Origin: Brevundimonas sp. NIBR10
Lineage (GTDB): Bacteria; Pseudomonadota; Alphaproteobacteria; Caulobacterales; Caulobacteraceae
Reading direction: 5' to 3'
Length of the DNA stretch: 64,000 nucleotides
Assembly: GCF_027912515.1 (NCBI RefSeq)
Contig: NZ_CP115464.1
Coordinates: 2,976,001 to 3,040,000 of the forward strand
Position numbers and translations under genes: made by a program. Below the pieces are notes generated by a model. That model was not told the DNA's origin. It saw nothing but the letters and a program-made list of their open reading frames with translations, and made no database searches. Positions 1 through 10,951 of this stretch are shown here, piece after piece. The first letter of the stretch is position 1. The number at the start of each line of letters is the position of its first letter.

Positions 1-104
1 CGATCTCCCGTATGAGGCCAAACACGGCCACAGATCGACCTGACGCCCGTTCAGGGGCGACAGAACAGCCGATGAACGGCGAGATCTTCTTGGGAGGCTA
101 ACGA

Positions 105-1775
105 ATGACCGACAGCGCCGTGGGTGCGCCCGAAATGGACCAGAAGGCTCTCGACAAGCGATCCCGCCTTGTCATCCTCGCCTCGTCCGTCGGTACCGTG
201 ATCGAATGGTACGACTTCTATCTGTATGGGTCGTTGGCCGCGATCATCACGACCCAGTTCTTCTCAGGCGTGAACGAGACGACCGGCTACATCTTCGCCC
301 TCATGGCCTTTGCCGCCGGCTTTGCGGTCCGTCCGTTCGGGGCCATCGTGTTCGGGCGCCTCGGCGACCTTTGGGGACGCAAGAACACCTTCCTGGTGAC
401 GATGCTGCTTATGGGGCTATCGACCTTCGTCGTAGGCCTGCTGCCGCCCTATGCTGCTATCGGCATCGCGGCGCCGATCATCCTGGTGGCCATGCGACTG
501 GTGCAGGGCCTGGCGCTGGGCGGCGAGTATGGCGGGGCGGCAACCTATGTCGCCGAGCATGCGCCGCACGGCAAGCGCGGCTTCTACACCTCCTTCATCC
601 AGATCACGGCGACGGCGGGCCTGATGCTTAGCCTGATCGTCATCGTCGGCGTCCGCTACACGATCGGCGAGGCGGCCTTCGCCGACTGGGGCTGGCGCAT
701 TCCGTTCCTGGTTTCCATCCTGCTGCTGGGCGTGTCCCTGTGGATCCGGCTGAAGCTGGCCGAAAGCCCGGCCTTCCAGAAGATGAAGGACGAAGGCAAG
801 GGCTCCAAGACGCCGCTCAAGGACAGTTTCGGCAAGTGGCCCAACCTGAAGATCGTGCTGATCGCCCTGATCGGCCTGGCAGCCGGACAAGCGGTGGTCT
901 GGTACACCGGCCAGTTCTACGCCCTGTTCTTCCTGGAGAAGATACTCAAGGTCGACGGTGGCTTGACCAACATCATGGTCGCGATCGCGCTTCTGCTGGC
1001 CACGCCCTTTTTCGTCTTCTGGGGCTGGCTCTCGGACAAGATCGGTCGCAAGCCCATCATTCTGGGCGGCTGTTTGATCGCGGCCCTGACCTATTTCCCG
1101 CTGTTCCACGCCCTGACGAACGCGGCAAACCCGCAACTGGCCGCCGCGACGGCTTCGTCGCCGGTCACGGTCTATGCAGACCCCGCCGACTGCAATCTGC
1201 AGTTCGATCCCATCGGCAAGACCGTCTTCAACCAGTCCTGCGACCTGGCCAAATCCTACCTGGCCAAGGCCGGCGTGACCTACTCCAACATCGCGGCTCC
1301 GGCCGGGACGGTGGCCGAGGTCCGTGTCGGATCGGTCGTGATCCCCAGCTTCCGGGGCGAAGCCCTGTCCGCTGCGGACTTCAAGAGCCAGAAGGCCGAC
1401 TGGGACAAGGGCCTGGGAGCGGCGCTCAAGACCGCAGGCTATCCGGCCAAGGCGGACAGCGCCCTCGTGAACAAGCCGGTCGTGATCGGCATCCTGTTCA
1501 TCCTCGTCTTCTATGTGACGATGGTCTACGGGCCGATCGCGGCGGCACTGGTCGAGATGTTCCCGACCAATATCCGCTACACCTCGATGTCCCTGCCCTA
1601 TCATATCGGGAACGGCTGGTTCGGCGGCTTCCTGCCGACGACAGCCTTCGCCATGGTGGCCGCCACGGGCAACATCTACTACGGCCTCTGGTATCCGATC
1701 GTCATTGCGATCGCGACGGCAGTGCTCGGCTTCCTCCTGGTCAAGGAAGGCAAGGACGTAGACATCCACCATTGA
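105..1775 (+). CDS. MHS-family MFS transporter (metabolite:H+ symporter)
   Basis: This is an inner-membrane secondary transporter of 556 aa. The MFS loop 2-3 motif is clear (GRLGDLWGRK, about residues 86-95), and the N-terminal VIEWYDFYLYG stretch is typical of the metabolite:H+ symporter family (relatives of KgtP, ProP and ShiA). A GGGAGG ribosome site sits 6 bases before the ATG. An insertion of roughly 118 residues (about 338-455) separates two late membrane segments. It is polar, probably periplasmic, and has two cysteines about 16 residues apart. Family members are usually about 430-450 aa, so the insert explains the extra length. The next genes are a CrbS/CrbR-type two-component pair, a porin and acetyl-CoA synthetase, so I infer uptake of acetate or another short carboxylate. 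The substrate is not shown by sequence. Confidence 0.88.
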   Translation: MTDSAVGAPEMDQKALDKRSRLVILASSVGTVIEWYDFYLYGSLAAIITTQFFSGVNETTGYIFALMAFAAGFAVRPFGAIVFGRLGDLWGRKNTFLVTMLLMGLSTFVVGLLPPYAAIGIAAPIILVAMRLVQGLALGGEYGGAATYVAEHAPHGKRGFYTSFIQITATAGLMLSLIVIVGVRYTIGEAAFADWGWRIPFLVSILLLGVSLWIRLKLAESPAFQKMKDEGKGSKTPLKDSFGKWPNLKIVLIALIGLAAGQAVVWYTGQFYALFFLEKILKVDGGLTNIMVAIALLLATPFFVFWGWLSDKIGRKPIILGGCLIAALTYFPLFHALTNAANPQLAAATASSPVTVYADPADCNLQFDPIGKTVFNQSCDLAKSYLAKAGVTYSNIAAPAGTVAEVRVGSVVIPSFRGEALSAADFKSQKADWDKGLGAALKTAGYPAKADSALVNKPVVIGILFILVFYVTMVYGPIAAALVEMFPTNIRYTSMSLPYHIGNGWFGGFLPTTAFAMVAATGNIYYGLWYPIVIAIATAVLGFLLVKEGKDVDIHH

Positions 1776-1822
1776 TCGGCCTGTGATCGACATCGTGTCG
1801 GCACCGGATATGAGCCTTCGCG

Positions 1823-1852
1823 GAGCGGATCGGTCGAAGGACCGGTCCGCTC
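1823..1852 (+). terminator. Candidate terminator hairpin after the MHS transporter
   Basis: An 11-bp stem (GAGCGGATCGG paired with CCGGTCCGCTC, one U-G pair) with an 8-base loop lies 48 bases after the transporter stop and 43 bases before crbS. There is no long T tract after it, so it could instead be a Rho-assisted or processing hairpin. Confidence 0.45.
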
Positions 1853-1895
1853 TTCGGCTTGCGTCCTGGCGCGTTAAGCGGTCTGTGAGGCCTTG

Positions 1896-4800
1896 ATGTA
1901 CGCCCTGATGATCCTGGCGATGGTCGCCGTCTACATGGCGGTGTTGTTCGTCGTCGCCTGGCGGGGCGAACGGCCTGGCGTTCGCAGGCCCCGGCGTGGC
2001 CTTGGCCCCTGGGCCTATGCGCTCAGCCTCGCCATCTACTGCACCTCATGGACCTACTATGGTGCGGTGGGTACGGCCGCGCGCCAGGGTTGGGAATACC
2101 TCCCCATCTACCTCGGGCCGATCATCGGGATCGTGGTCCTGTTCCCGGTCTGGAAGCGGATCGCCGCCGCCGCCAGGCGAGAAAACGCAGGCTCCATCGC
2201 CGACTTCATCTCGTCCCGCTATGGCAAGAGCCAGGGTCTGGGGGCCTTGGTGGCCTGTGTCGCGATCGTAGGCTCCCTGCCCTATATCGCCCTCCAGCTC
2301 AAATCGATGTCCATGGCCTGGACCCTGGTCACGGCGGGAACCCAGATGGCCGGGTCCGAGCAGGTCACCGTCAGCCTGATCGCCCTGGCCCTGGCAGGCT
2401 TCGCGATCCTGTTCGGGGCGCGCCGGCCCGACCTGACGGAGCATAACCGTGGCCTGATCCGGGCGATCGCCGTGGAGTCCCTGGTCAAGCTGGCCGCCCT
2501 GGTCGCGGTGGCGGGCTTCGCCGTGATCCTGTTGCTGGGTGCGCCCGACACCACCGACGTCGCGGTCGCCCTGGGCGAACTTGCCGTACTGCCCGAGATC
2601 GACGCCCGCTTCGTCGCCATCCTCCTACTGGCGACCCTGTCGATCTTTTGCCTGCCACGCCAGTTTCATGTCGGCTTCGTGGAGTCGGGTGAGCCCCGGG
2701 ACGTCCGGCGCGCCCGGTGGCTGTTTCCCCTCTATTTGATCGTGACCAGCCTGGCCGTGCTGCCCCTTGTCGCGGCAGGCGGGTTGTTCTCCGGGATCAG
2801 CGATCCGGATATGCTCGTGCTCGATATCCCTTTCCGCCAGGGCGAAAGGCTCCTGACCGCCATCGTATTCGTCGGTGGGTTCTCTGCGGCAACGGCAATG
2901 GTCATCGTGGAGACGGTGGCTTTGTCTGCGATGGCGTCCAACAGCCTGATCCTGCCCCTGGTTGCCGGGGCGCGCTGGCGGCGGCGGGGAGACGCCTCTG
3001 ACATTTCCCGGACCATCCTTCAGGTCCGACGGATCGTCATCTGCGTGATCCTGTTTCTGGCATGGCTGTACTTCCAGACCCTGGATCAGGCGACCGGACT
3101 GGCGTCCATCGGTCTGACCTCCTTTTCGGCTCTGGCACAGTTGGCACCCGCCCTGTTCGGAGCCGTGTTGTGGAGAGGCGGCCATGCGCGCGGTGCAGTC
3201 GCAGGGATCATTTGCGGCACAAGCGTCTGGCTCATCCTGCTCGCCCTGCCGCAGATCGGATCTGCGCTCGGCGCGGGGACGATCCGTCCATTTGGTCTCG
3301 ACGACCCCTTGCCGCTGGCCGTCTTTCTCAGCCTGGGTCTCAACGTGATCGTCTATCTTCTCGTCTCGCGCGCTGCCCCACCGCGACTGATAGACCGGAT
3401 CCAGGCCCACGCCTTCGTCGATCGCCTCGGCCCGGACTGGCGTGAGCAGTCCGCGGTGCCCTTCGGGGCGTCGGTCGGAGACCTGAAAGTCCTTGTCGCC
3501 CGGTTCGTCGGCGACCCCGGTGCCGAGAGGGCCTTCGCCGCCTTTGGACGGGAGACGGGCAGAGCCCTCAGGGACGCAGAACCTGCCGACGCCGGCCTGG
3601 CGCGCGCGGCGGAGCGTATGCTTGCGGGGGCCGTCGGGGCGTCGTCGGCCCGTCGGGTCATCTCGGCGGCCCTGGCCGGAGGCGGCCGTGCGCCCGAGGA
3701 TGTGGTCCGGATGCTGGACGAGGCGTCCCAGGCCGTCCAGTTCAACCGCGAACTGCTTCAGGCCACCCTCGACAACATCGACCAGGGCGTCAGCGTCGTC
3801 GATGAGGACCTGCGTCTGATCGCCTGGAACGCCCGCTATATCGAGATGTTCGGCCTGCCTGCGGGCTTCGTCCATGTCGGTCAGTCGGTGGCCTCGGTTT
3901 ATCGTCTCAACGCCGAACGGGGCGAGGTCGACCCGGGCGATCTCGATGCCTGGGTCGAACGTCGGCTGGAGGCGCTCCGGCGTCGCGAACCCCATGATCA
4001 CGAAAGGGCCCAGCCCACCGGCCGCATCCTGAAATCGACCGGCGCACCGATGGCGGGCGGCGGCTATGTCACCAGCTACACCGACATCACCGAGCTCCGT
4101 CGCGCCGCCCAGGCGCTTGAGGAAGCCAACGAGCAGCTGGAAGCGCGCGTGGCGGACCGCACCGAGCGGCTGGTCGAGGCCAGGCAAGCGGCAGAAGACG
4201 CCAACGCCTCCAAGACCCGATTTCTCGCCGCAGCGAGCCACGACCTGCTCCAACCCCTGCACGCGGCCCGCCTGTTCATCGCCGCCCTCAAGGAAGGCCA
4301 GGGCGCAAAGGAGCCGGAGACCCGCAGGCTGGTCGAGCATGCCGACCGCTCGATCGAGTCGGCGCACGGATTGCTGAAGGCGCTGCTCAACCTCTCGCGA
4401 CTGGAGGCCGGGGGCGTGCGCCCCGTTGTCCGTGCTCTCTCGGTCGAGGCCTTGTTCGACGACATCCGCCGTGAGTTCACACCTCTCGCGCTCGAAAAAG
4501 GACTACAACTGACTGTCGTCGGTTCCAGCCGGTGGGTCGCGTCGGACCCCGACCTGCTGAGATCCCTGCTCCAGAACTTGACGGGCAACGCGGTCTGCTA
4601 CACCGACAGTGGACGCATTCTGGTGGGCGCACGCCAGGTCGGACAGTCCCTGAGGGTCGATGTCATCGATACCGGGCGCGGGATCGCCGAGGACCAGCAG
4701 GAGGCGATCTTCACCGAGTTCACGCGCCTCCCGGGACAGGGCGGTGACGAACCCGGGGTCGGCCTCGGTCTGGCGATCGTGCGCAAGGTTGCCAGCCTGC

Positions 4801-5276
4801 TCGACCATCCCCTGGGCCTTCGCTCACGCCCGGGCCGCGGGTCGGTCTTCACCGTGACGGTGCCCCTGGCGGCGGCCCAGGCCCCGGAGACGCGCTCGCC
4901 CTCTCCTCCAGCGGCGACGCCGGCAGGCCTGAGAGTGCTTTGCGTCGACAATGAACCGGCCATCCTCGAAGCCCTGAGCGCTCTGCTGTCCCGGTGGGGT
5001 ATGAGCGTCGTCACGGCCTCAAGTGCGACCGCGGCGCTGGCTATCGATGGGCCATTCGACGCTGCGCTCGTCGATCTTCATCTCGGGCAAGGTCCCGATG
5101 GTCTGAGCGTGATCGAAGCGCTTAAATCGCGCGGCATCGGCCATCTCGCCCTGATCAGCGCCGACGCCGACCCCACCCTGATGGCTCGCACGGCGGCACT
5201 CGGCGTCATCCTGATGGCCAAGCCCGTCAAGCCCGCGATCCTGAAAGCCTTCCTGTCCAGCCCACGGGGGACCTGA
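1896..5276 (+). CDS. crbS: CrbS-type hybrid sensor: solute-symporter domain fused to histidine kinase and receiver
   Basis: The protein has 1126 aa. About residues 1-490 form a sodium/solute symporter (SSS) multi-pass domain. A linker resembling the STAC segment of this family follows (about 500-600), then PAS (about 621-725, TLDNIDQGVSVVDEDLRLI), a coiled coil, HisKA with AASHDLLQPL (His782), HATPase (DTGRGI and GVGLGLAI boxes) and a C-terminal receiver with phospho-acceptor Asp1060 in ALVDLHL and a lysine in MAKPVKP. This architecture is that of CrbS, which with CrbR controls acetyl-CoA synthetase in Vibrio and Pseudomonas. The acs gene nearby supports the assignment. I chose the ATG at 1896 because GTGAGG lies 5 bases upstream; a TTG at 1893 is too close to it. 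The gene is convergent with the regulator gene, with 16 bases between the stops. Confidence 0.87.
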   Translation: MYALMILAMVAVYMAVLFVVAWRGERPGVRRPRRGLGPWAYALSLAIYCTSWTYYGAVGTAARQGWEYLPIYLGPIIGIVVLFPVWKRIAAAARRENAGSIADFISSRYGKSQGLGALVACVAIVGSLPYIALQLKSMSMAWTLVTAGTQMAGSEQVTVSLIALALAGFAILFGARRPDLTEHNRGLIRAIAVESLVKLAALVAVAGFAVILLLGAPDTTDVAVALGELAVLPEIDARFVAILLLATLSIFCLPRQFHVGFVESGEPRDVRRARWLFPLYLIVTSLAVLPLVAAGGLFSGISDPDMLVLDIPFRQGERLLTAIVFVGGFSAATAMVIVETVALSAMASNSLILPLVAGARWRRRGDASDISRTILQVRRIVICVILFLAWLYFQTLDQATGLASIGLTSFSALAQLAPALFGAVLWRGGHARGAVAGIICGTSVWLILLALPQIGSALGAGTIRPFGLDDPLPLAVFLSLGLNVIVYLLVSRAAPPRLIDRIQAHAFVDRLGPDWREQSAVPFGASVGDLKVLVARFVGDPGAERAFAAFGRETGRALRDAEPADAGLARAAERMLAGAVGASSARRVISAALAGGGRAPEDVVRMLDEASQAVQFNRELLQATLDNIDQGVSVVDEDLRLIAWNARYIEMFGLPAGFVHVGQSVASVYRLNAERGEVDPGDLDAWVERRLEALRRREPHDHERAQPTGRILKSTGAPMAGGGYVTSYTDITELRRAAQALEEANEQLEARVADRTERLVEARQAAEDANASKTRFLAAASHDLLQPLHAARLFIAALKEGQGAKEPETRRLVEHADRSIESAHGLLKALLNLSRLEAGGVRPVVRALSVEALFDDIRREFTPLALEKGLQLTVVGSSRWVASDPDLLRSLLQNLTGNAVCYTDSGRILVGARQVGQSLRVDVIDTGRGIAEDQQEAIFTEFTRLPGQGGDEPGVGLGLAIVRKVASLLDHPLGLRSRPGRGSVFTVTVPLAAAQAPETRSPSPPAATPAGLRVLCVDNEPAILEALSALLSRWGMSVVTASSATAALAIDGPFDAALVDLHLGQGPDGLSVIEALKSRGIGHLALISADADPTLMARTAALGVILMAKPVKPAILKAFLSSPRGT

Positions 5277-5292
5277 ACCCAGTCAGGCCATT

Positions 5293-5910
5293 TCAGACCT
5301 CTGTGGTCAGCGCCTGGGCGGCGATCACGGCCTGGGTCCGGTTATGAACGCCCAGCTTTCGGAAGACGCCGGTCAGATGCGCCTTGATCGTCGCCTCGGT
5401 CACGCCGAGGTCAAAAGCGATCTGCTTGTTCAGTCGTCCCTGTTGCAAACCGATCAGGATCTTGAGCTGCGCAGGCGTCAGGCTGGCGATCCGGGATTCC
5501 ATCGACTCTCCAGGCTCCAGCTCCGACAAGGCCGGTGCCCAGACGTCGCCACCCAGGATGGACCCCAGCGCCTCCGCCATGGTTTCAAGCGTGGCTGATT
5601 TGGGAATGAAGCCTGCTGCGCCGAACGCAAGCGCCCGGCGAACGGTGCCCTCGTCATCGCTCGCGGAGACAACTGCGACGGGCGCGGCGGGGAAGTCGGC
5701 CCGAATGCCGGCCAGTCCGGCGAAGCCTTCGCTGTCCGAAAGCTTCAGGTCCAGCAGCAGCAGATCGACCGGACCGGTCGCCAGCGCCGCCCGCGCGCCG
5801 GCCAGGCTGGACGTTTCCTCGATCACTGCATCGGGCGAAGCACGCGCCATCGCCGTTGAAAGGGCGGCGCGAAACAGGGGGTGGTCATCGGCGATGACGA
5901 TTCGGTCCAT
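5293..5910 (-). CDS. crbR: CrbR-type LuxR-family response regulator
   Basis: This 205-aa response regulator has an N-terminal receiver (IVIADDHPLFR; phospho-acceptor Asp in LLLLDLKLSDSEG; Lys in GFIPKSAT) and a C-terminal LuxR helix-turn-helix (LTPAQLKILIGLQQGRLNKQIAFDLGVTEATIKAHL). The start at 5910 (MDRIVIADDHP) is preceded by GGAGAAGG; an upstream in-frame Met at 6030 would add 40 residues that do not belong to the family. It is convergent with crbS and divergent from the porin-acs genes. By analogy with known CrbRS systems it should activate acs, and the divergent promoter it shares with the porin contains a candidate binding dyad. Confidence 0.87.
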   Translation of the reverse strand: MDRIVIADDHPLFRAALSTAMARASPDAVIEETSSLAGARAALATGPVDLLLLDLKLSDSEGFAGLAGIRADFPAAPVAVVSASDDEGTVRRALAFGAAGFIPKSATLETMAEALGSILGGDVWAPALSELEPGESMESRIASLTPAQLKILIGLQQGRLNKQIAFDLGVTEATIKAHLTGVFRKLGVHNRTQAVIAAQALTTEV

Positions 5911-5977
5911 GATGTTGCCTTCTCCCGAGCCGCGCTCTGGCGTCGCGTGCCCTGCGCCATAGTGGCGCGCCCCGACC

Positions 5978-5996
5978 TTGGTCGAAACTAGACCAA
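5978..5996. promoter_or_regulatory. Candidate CrbR operator dyad
   Basis: TTGGTC and GACCAA form a perfect 6-bp inverted repeat with a 7-base spacer. It lies in the 165-bp divergent interval between crbR and the porin gene, 80 bases upstream of the porin start. The size and symmetry suit a dimeric LuxR-type regulator. The link to CrbR is inference from position. Confidence 0.4.
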
Positions 5997-6075
5997 TGGC
6001 TAATGGCCCCAAAGCGGTTCCGCACGGCATGTCCGGTCTCAGGCTCGCATCAGACGAGTTCCCCGGGAGAAAGCC

Positions 6076-7419
6076 ATGCTCAGAAACGTTTTATTGGCCG
6101 GAGCCGCGACGGCCGCCTTGTTCGCAGCTCCGGCCCAGGCGCAGGAGAATACCGCCGCGCTGGAGGCCCGGATCGCCTTGCTGGAGGCGCAGTTGAACGC
6201 GTTGAAATCTGACGTCCAGGCGTCGCACATCCAGCAGTCGGCCCAGGCCCAGGAAATAATCCGCATCGATCAGCGCGCCGCAGCGAACCCGCCGGCACCT
6301 CCCCCTCCCGCACCGACGGACGGCTTTCGCATCGGCAACAACGTCCTGAAGATCGGCGGCTATGTGAAGGCCGACTTCATGGCCAGCCAGTACAGCGACG
6401 GGGACCCGGCGAACGGGGACCTGATGCGGGACTTCTACCTGCCGGGTGCGATCCCCGTGGGCAGGGCCGACGAAAGCACGGCGACCGATTTCAATGCCCG
6501 GCAGACCCGGTTCTGGCTGACCACGGACGGACTGATCGGGGGCCACAAGGTCGCCACACGGATCGAGATGGACTTCCAGGTCCTGCCCGGGACCGGCGAT
6601 CAACGGACGACCAGCCCCTCGACCCCCGCGCTGCGCCGCGCTTTCGTCACCATCGACAACTGGCTGTTCGGCCAGGAGTGGACGAATTTCCAGAACCTCG
6701 CCGTCCTGCCGGATACGGCGGACTATGTGGGGTCTTCCGAAGGCACGGTCTTCGCCCGCCAGGCCCAGATCCGCTACACTCGCGGGCCCTTCTCGATCGC
6801 GCTGGAGAACCCCGAGACGACGGTCACCCCCCATCTAGCCGCGACCCGGATCATCGCCGATGACAACAGTCTGCCCGATCTGACCGCCCGCTATGCGATC
6901 AACCGTCCTTGGGGCGAGGCGTCCGTCGCAGGCCTGGTGCGCCAGCTGAAGTACGAGACGACGGGCGCGGGTGCCATCGGATCGACCACGGTTGGGTGGG
7001 GCCTGTCCGCCGCGGCCAAGATCAAGGTCGGGCCCAAAGACGACCTGCGGTTGATGCTGTCCGGTGGCGAGGGCATCGGACGATACGTCGGCCTGAATTT
7101 CGCCAACGACGCCGTTCTGGACGCGCGGGGCGACCTCCAGGCCATCAGCCTGATCGCCGGCTTCGCCAGCTATCGGCACATCTGGTCGCCGCAGTGGCGC
7201 TCGAACCTGACCTGGTCGGCCCAGAGCGTGGACAATGATCGATCTCTGATCGGGCTCTCGACCAACAAATCGGCCCAGAGCCTGCGGGGCAACCTGATCT
7301 GGACGCCCGCCCCGGCGATGGATATCGGCATAGAGCTCATGTACGGCGAAAGAGAACTCGAGTCCGGTGTTTCTGGCGATCTGACCCGGTTACAGGTGTT
7401 CGCGAAATATGGCTTCTAG
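6076..7419 (+). CDS. DcaP-like outer-membrane porin
   Basis: The 447-aa precursor starts with a signal peptide (cleavage probably after APAQA, residue about 22). A short coiled coil (about 25-60, heptads of Leu/Ala), a Pro/Ala linker and a beta-barrel follow. The barrel begins [19 protein letters not shown] and ends in an aromatic residue (AKYGF), as outer-membrane barrels do. The coiled-coil-plus-barrel layout fits the DcaP-like trimeric porins, which pass small carboxylates. GGGAGAAAG precedes the ATG. The acs start lies 20 bases after the stop, so the two are probably one transcript and the porin likely supplies substrate to Acs. The exact substrate is inferred. Confidence 0.8.
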   Translation: MLRNVLLAGAATAALFAAPAQAQENTAALEARIALLEAQLNALKSDVQASHIQQSAQAQEIIRIDQRAAANPPAPPPPAPTDGFRIGNNVLKIGGYVKADFMASQYSDGDPANGDLMRDFYLPGAIPVGRADESTATDFNARQTRFWLTTDGLIGGHKVATRIEMDFQVLPGTGDQRTTSPSTPALRRAFVTIDNWLFGQEWTNFQNLAVLPDTADYVGSSEGTVFARQAQIRYTRGPFSIALENPETTVTPHLAATRIIADDNSLPDLTARYAINRPWGEASVAGLVRQLKYETTGAGAIGSTTVGWGLSAAAKIKVGPKDDLRLMLSGGEGIGRYVGLNFANDAVLDARGDLQAISLIAGFASYRHIWSPQWRSNLTWSAQSVDNDRSLIGLSTNKSAQSLRGNLIWTPAPAMDIGIELMYGERELESGVSGDLTRLQVFAKYGF

Positions 7420-7438
7420 CGCCGTGAAGGTCCCTTTG

Positions 7439-9385
<1,947 letters not shown>

Positions 9386-9447
9386 GCCGCTTTCGACAAG
9401 CCCGGCGACAGTCCGCGTTTAGCTCAACCCGAAGTTCCACTGACCGA

Positions 9448-9471
9448 CCTCGACAGCCTTGGCTGTCGAGG
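9448..9471. terminator. Candidate bidirectional terminator hairpin between acs and mobA
   Basis: A perfect 11-bp inverted repeat (CCTCGACAGCC / GGCTGTCGAGG) is separated by only two bases, giving a CTTG-type tetraloop. It sits between the convergent acs and mobA genes. It lacks a clear T tract on either side. Confidence 0.5.
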
Positions 9472-9579
9472 CACGATGGGCACATGACTGGGCGCGGCCG
9501 CAAGAACTCTGGTCGATGAGCCAGAGCGCGCTGGTGTGCCGGAGTCATCCGTTCTGTCCCGCCCGACCCGCACGACTCC

Positions 9580-10119
9580 TCAGGCCGCTCGTTCCAGACG
9601 CAAAAGGTCCTCAGCCGTGTTGATGTTCGCGATCGGACGCGGGAGGTCGATCGCGATGGCTCGCGTGGACGCCGCCCAGGCCCACACGGCGCGGCTGGGG
9701 CCGGTAGCGAGGAAGCGGTCCAACTCCGGTGACAGGACTGCCGGCCACAGACCGGAGATCGGCAACTCGCGCAGATAGCTTACCGGTCCCGCGCACTGAA
9801 GGCGAAGTACCAGATCGGCGGGGAGCATCGGCGTGTCGCATCCGGCGCTGACGACCGCCTCATAGCCGTGATCCAGGGCGTGGCGCAGCGCCGCCGCCAG
9901 CCCTCCCAGCGGGCCCAGGTCGGGACGGGGGCGATCAGGGAGGCAGAGCCGCTTTGCCGAGGCGCGCCCGCAAACCACGACGGTGTCGACCTGATCGGAC
10001 AGGGCATCCACGGCGTGGTCCAGCAGGGAGCGGCGGTCAAGCAGGGCCAGGGCCTTGTCGGAGCCGAACCGACTGGACCGCCCCCCGGCCAGGACAGCGC
10101 CGAGGATACGCCCGGTCAT
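9580..10119 (-). CDS. mobA: Molybdenum cofactor guanylyltransferase
   Basis: The 179-aa protein has the nucleotidyltransferase signature LAGGRSSRFGSDKAL near its N-terminus, PLGGLAAAL in the middle and SAGCDTPMLPADL. It attaches GMP to molybdopterin, making the bis-MGD cofactor that NasA needs. The ATG at 10119 overlaps the cobA stop (ATGA). It is the last gene of the nirB-nirD-nasA-cobA-mobA run, which fits its role in maturing the nitrate reductase of the same operon. Confidence 0.93.
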   Translation of the reverse strand: MTGRILGAVLAGGRSSRFGSDKALALLDRRSLLDHAVDALSDQVDTVVVCGRASAKRLCLPDRPRPDLGPLGGLAAALRHALDHGYEAVVSAGCDTPMLPADLVLRLQCAGPVSYLRELPISGLWPAVLSPELDRFLATGPSRAVWAWAASTRAIAIDLPRPIANINTAEDLLRLERAA

Positions 10120-10940
10120 CGCGCTAACCCCAGGGCCTTGGCCCACGCCTCGGTCCGGACGGCGATCTGGTCGGGCCGACCGACGGCATGGCCGATCAGC
10201 AGCAGGGTCGGCGCATCCTCGGCCAGGGCGACGACGCTGAGCGGCAACAGGTCCAGGCGGGTGAACAGCAGCCGCTCGCCCGGCAGGCTGACATTGACGG
10301 CGATGAGCACCGGCGTCTCGCCCGGCATCCCGCGTGAAAGGAGTTGGCGCGTCAGTTCCGGTGCCGCCGTTCGGCCCATGTAGACGCCCAGAGTGGCGTT
10401 GGGATCGGCCAGCGCGTCCCAGTCGAGATCGAGCGTTTCCCCCGCGCGGGCATGGGCGGTGACGAACTGGATCCGCCGCGCCAGGCCTCGCAGGGTCAGG
10501 GACACACCAGCACGGGCGGCCGCCGCGCTGGCGGTCGTGATCCCCGGCGCGACCTGAACCCGGACGCCATGAGCAGTCAGATGGGCGATCTCTTCCGTCG
10601 AACGCCCGAACATCGAGGGGTCGCCGCCTTTCAGCCGCACGATCCGTCGCCCGCCTAGGGCTGCCGCCAGCAACAGGGCGTTGATCCCGCCCTGTTGCTT
10701 TGAATGGGCCCCTGCCCGCTTGCCGACGCTGATCCGTTCGACGCCTGCCGGGATGAGGGCCAGCACGCCTGGCCCCACCAGCGCGTCGTGGAAGACGATG
10801 TCGGCAGCGCGGATCAGCCGCTCGGCCTGACGGGTCAACAGATCTGGATCGCCCGGACCGGCTCCGACCAGCCAGACCTCTCCGGGCACGATCAGGTTGG
10901 CGGCATCGGCGGGTCGGCGGGGCGCGGTGTCGAAAGGCAT
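10116..10940 (-). CDS. cobA: Uroporphyrinogen-III C-methyltransferase (SUMT)
   Basis: This 274-aa SAM-dependent enzyme makes precorrin-2, the siroheme precursor required by nitrite reductase NirB. It has a complete SUMT fold: WLVGAGPGDPDLLT, DALVGPGVL, GKRAGAHSKQQGGIN, VRLKGGDPSMFGR, APGITTASAAAARAGVSLTLRGLARRIQFVTAH. The start at 10940 (MPFDTAPRR) has a strong GAGGAGG site 6 bases upstream; an in-frame Met at 10988 lies inside nasA. It begins 11 bases after the nasA stop and overlaps mobA by 4 bases. It is the only intact SUMT in the window, since the SUMT-like tail of CysG is truncated. Confidence 0.95.
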   Translation of the reverse strand: MPFDTAPRRPADAANLIVPGEVWLVGAGPGDPDLLTRQAERLIRAADIVFHDALVGPGVLALIPAGVERISVGKRAGAHSKQQGGINALLLAAALGGRRIVRLKGGDPSMFGRSTEEIAHLTAHGVRVQVAPGITTASAAAARAGVSLTLRGLARRIQFVTAHARAGETLDLDWDALADPNATLGVYMGRTAAPELTRQLLSRGMPGETPVLIAVNVSLPGERLLFTRLDLLPLSVVALAEDAPTLLLIGHAVGRPDQIAVRTEAWAKALGLAR

Positions 10941-10951
10941 GGCGGTCCTCC

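Noticed and set aside
2625-4367. 580-residue open frame opposite crbS, and similar long antisense frames opposite nasA (11180-13234) and the dxr-rseP region (55423-58287)
   Set aside because: They arise from GC-rich third-position bias opposite well-conserved genes; their sequences are low-complexity and lack domains or ribosome sites.
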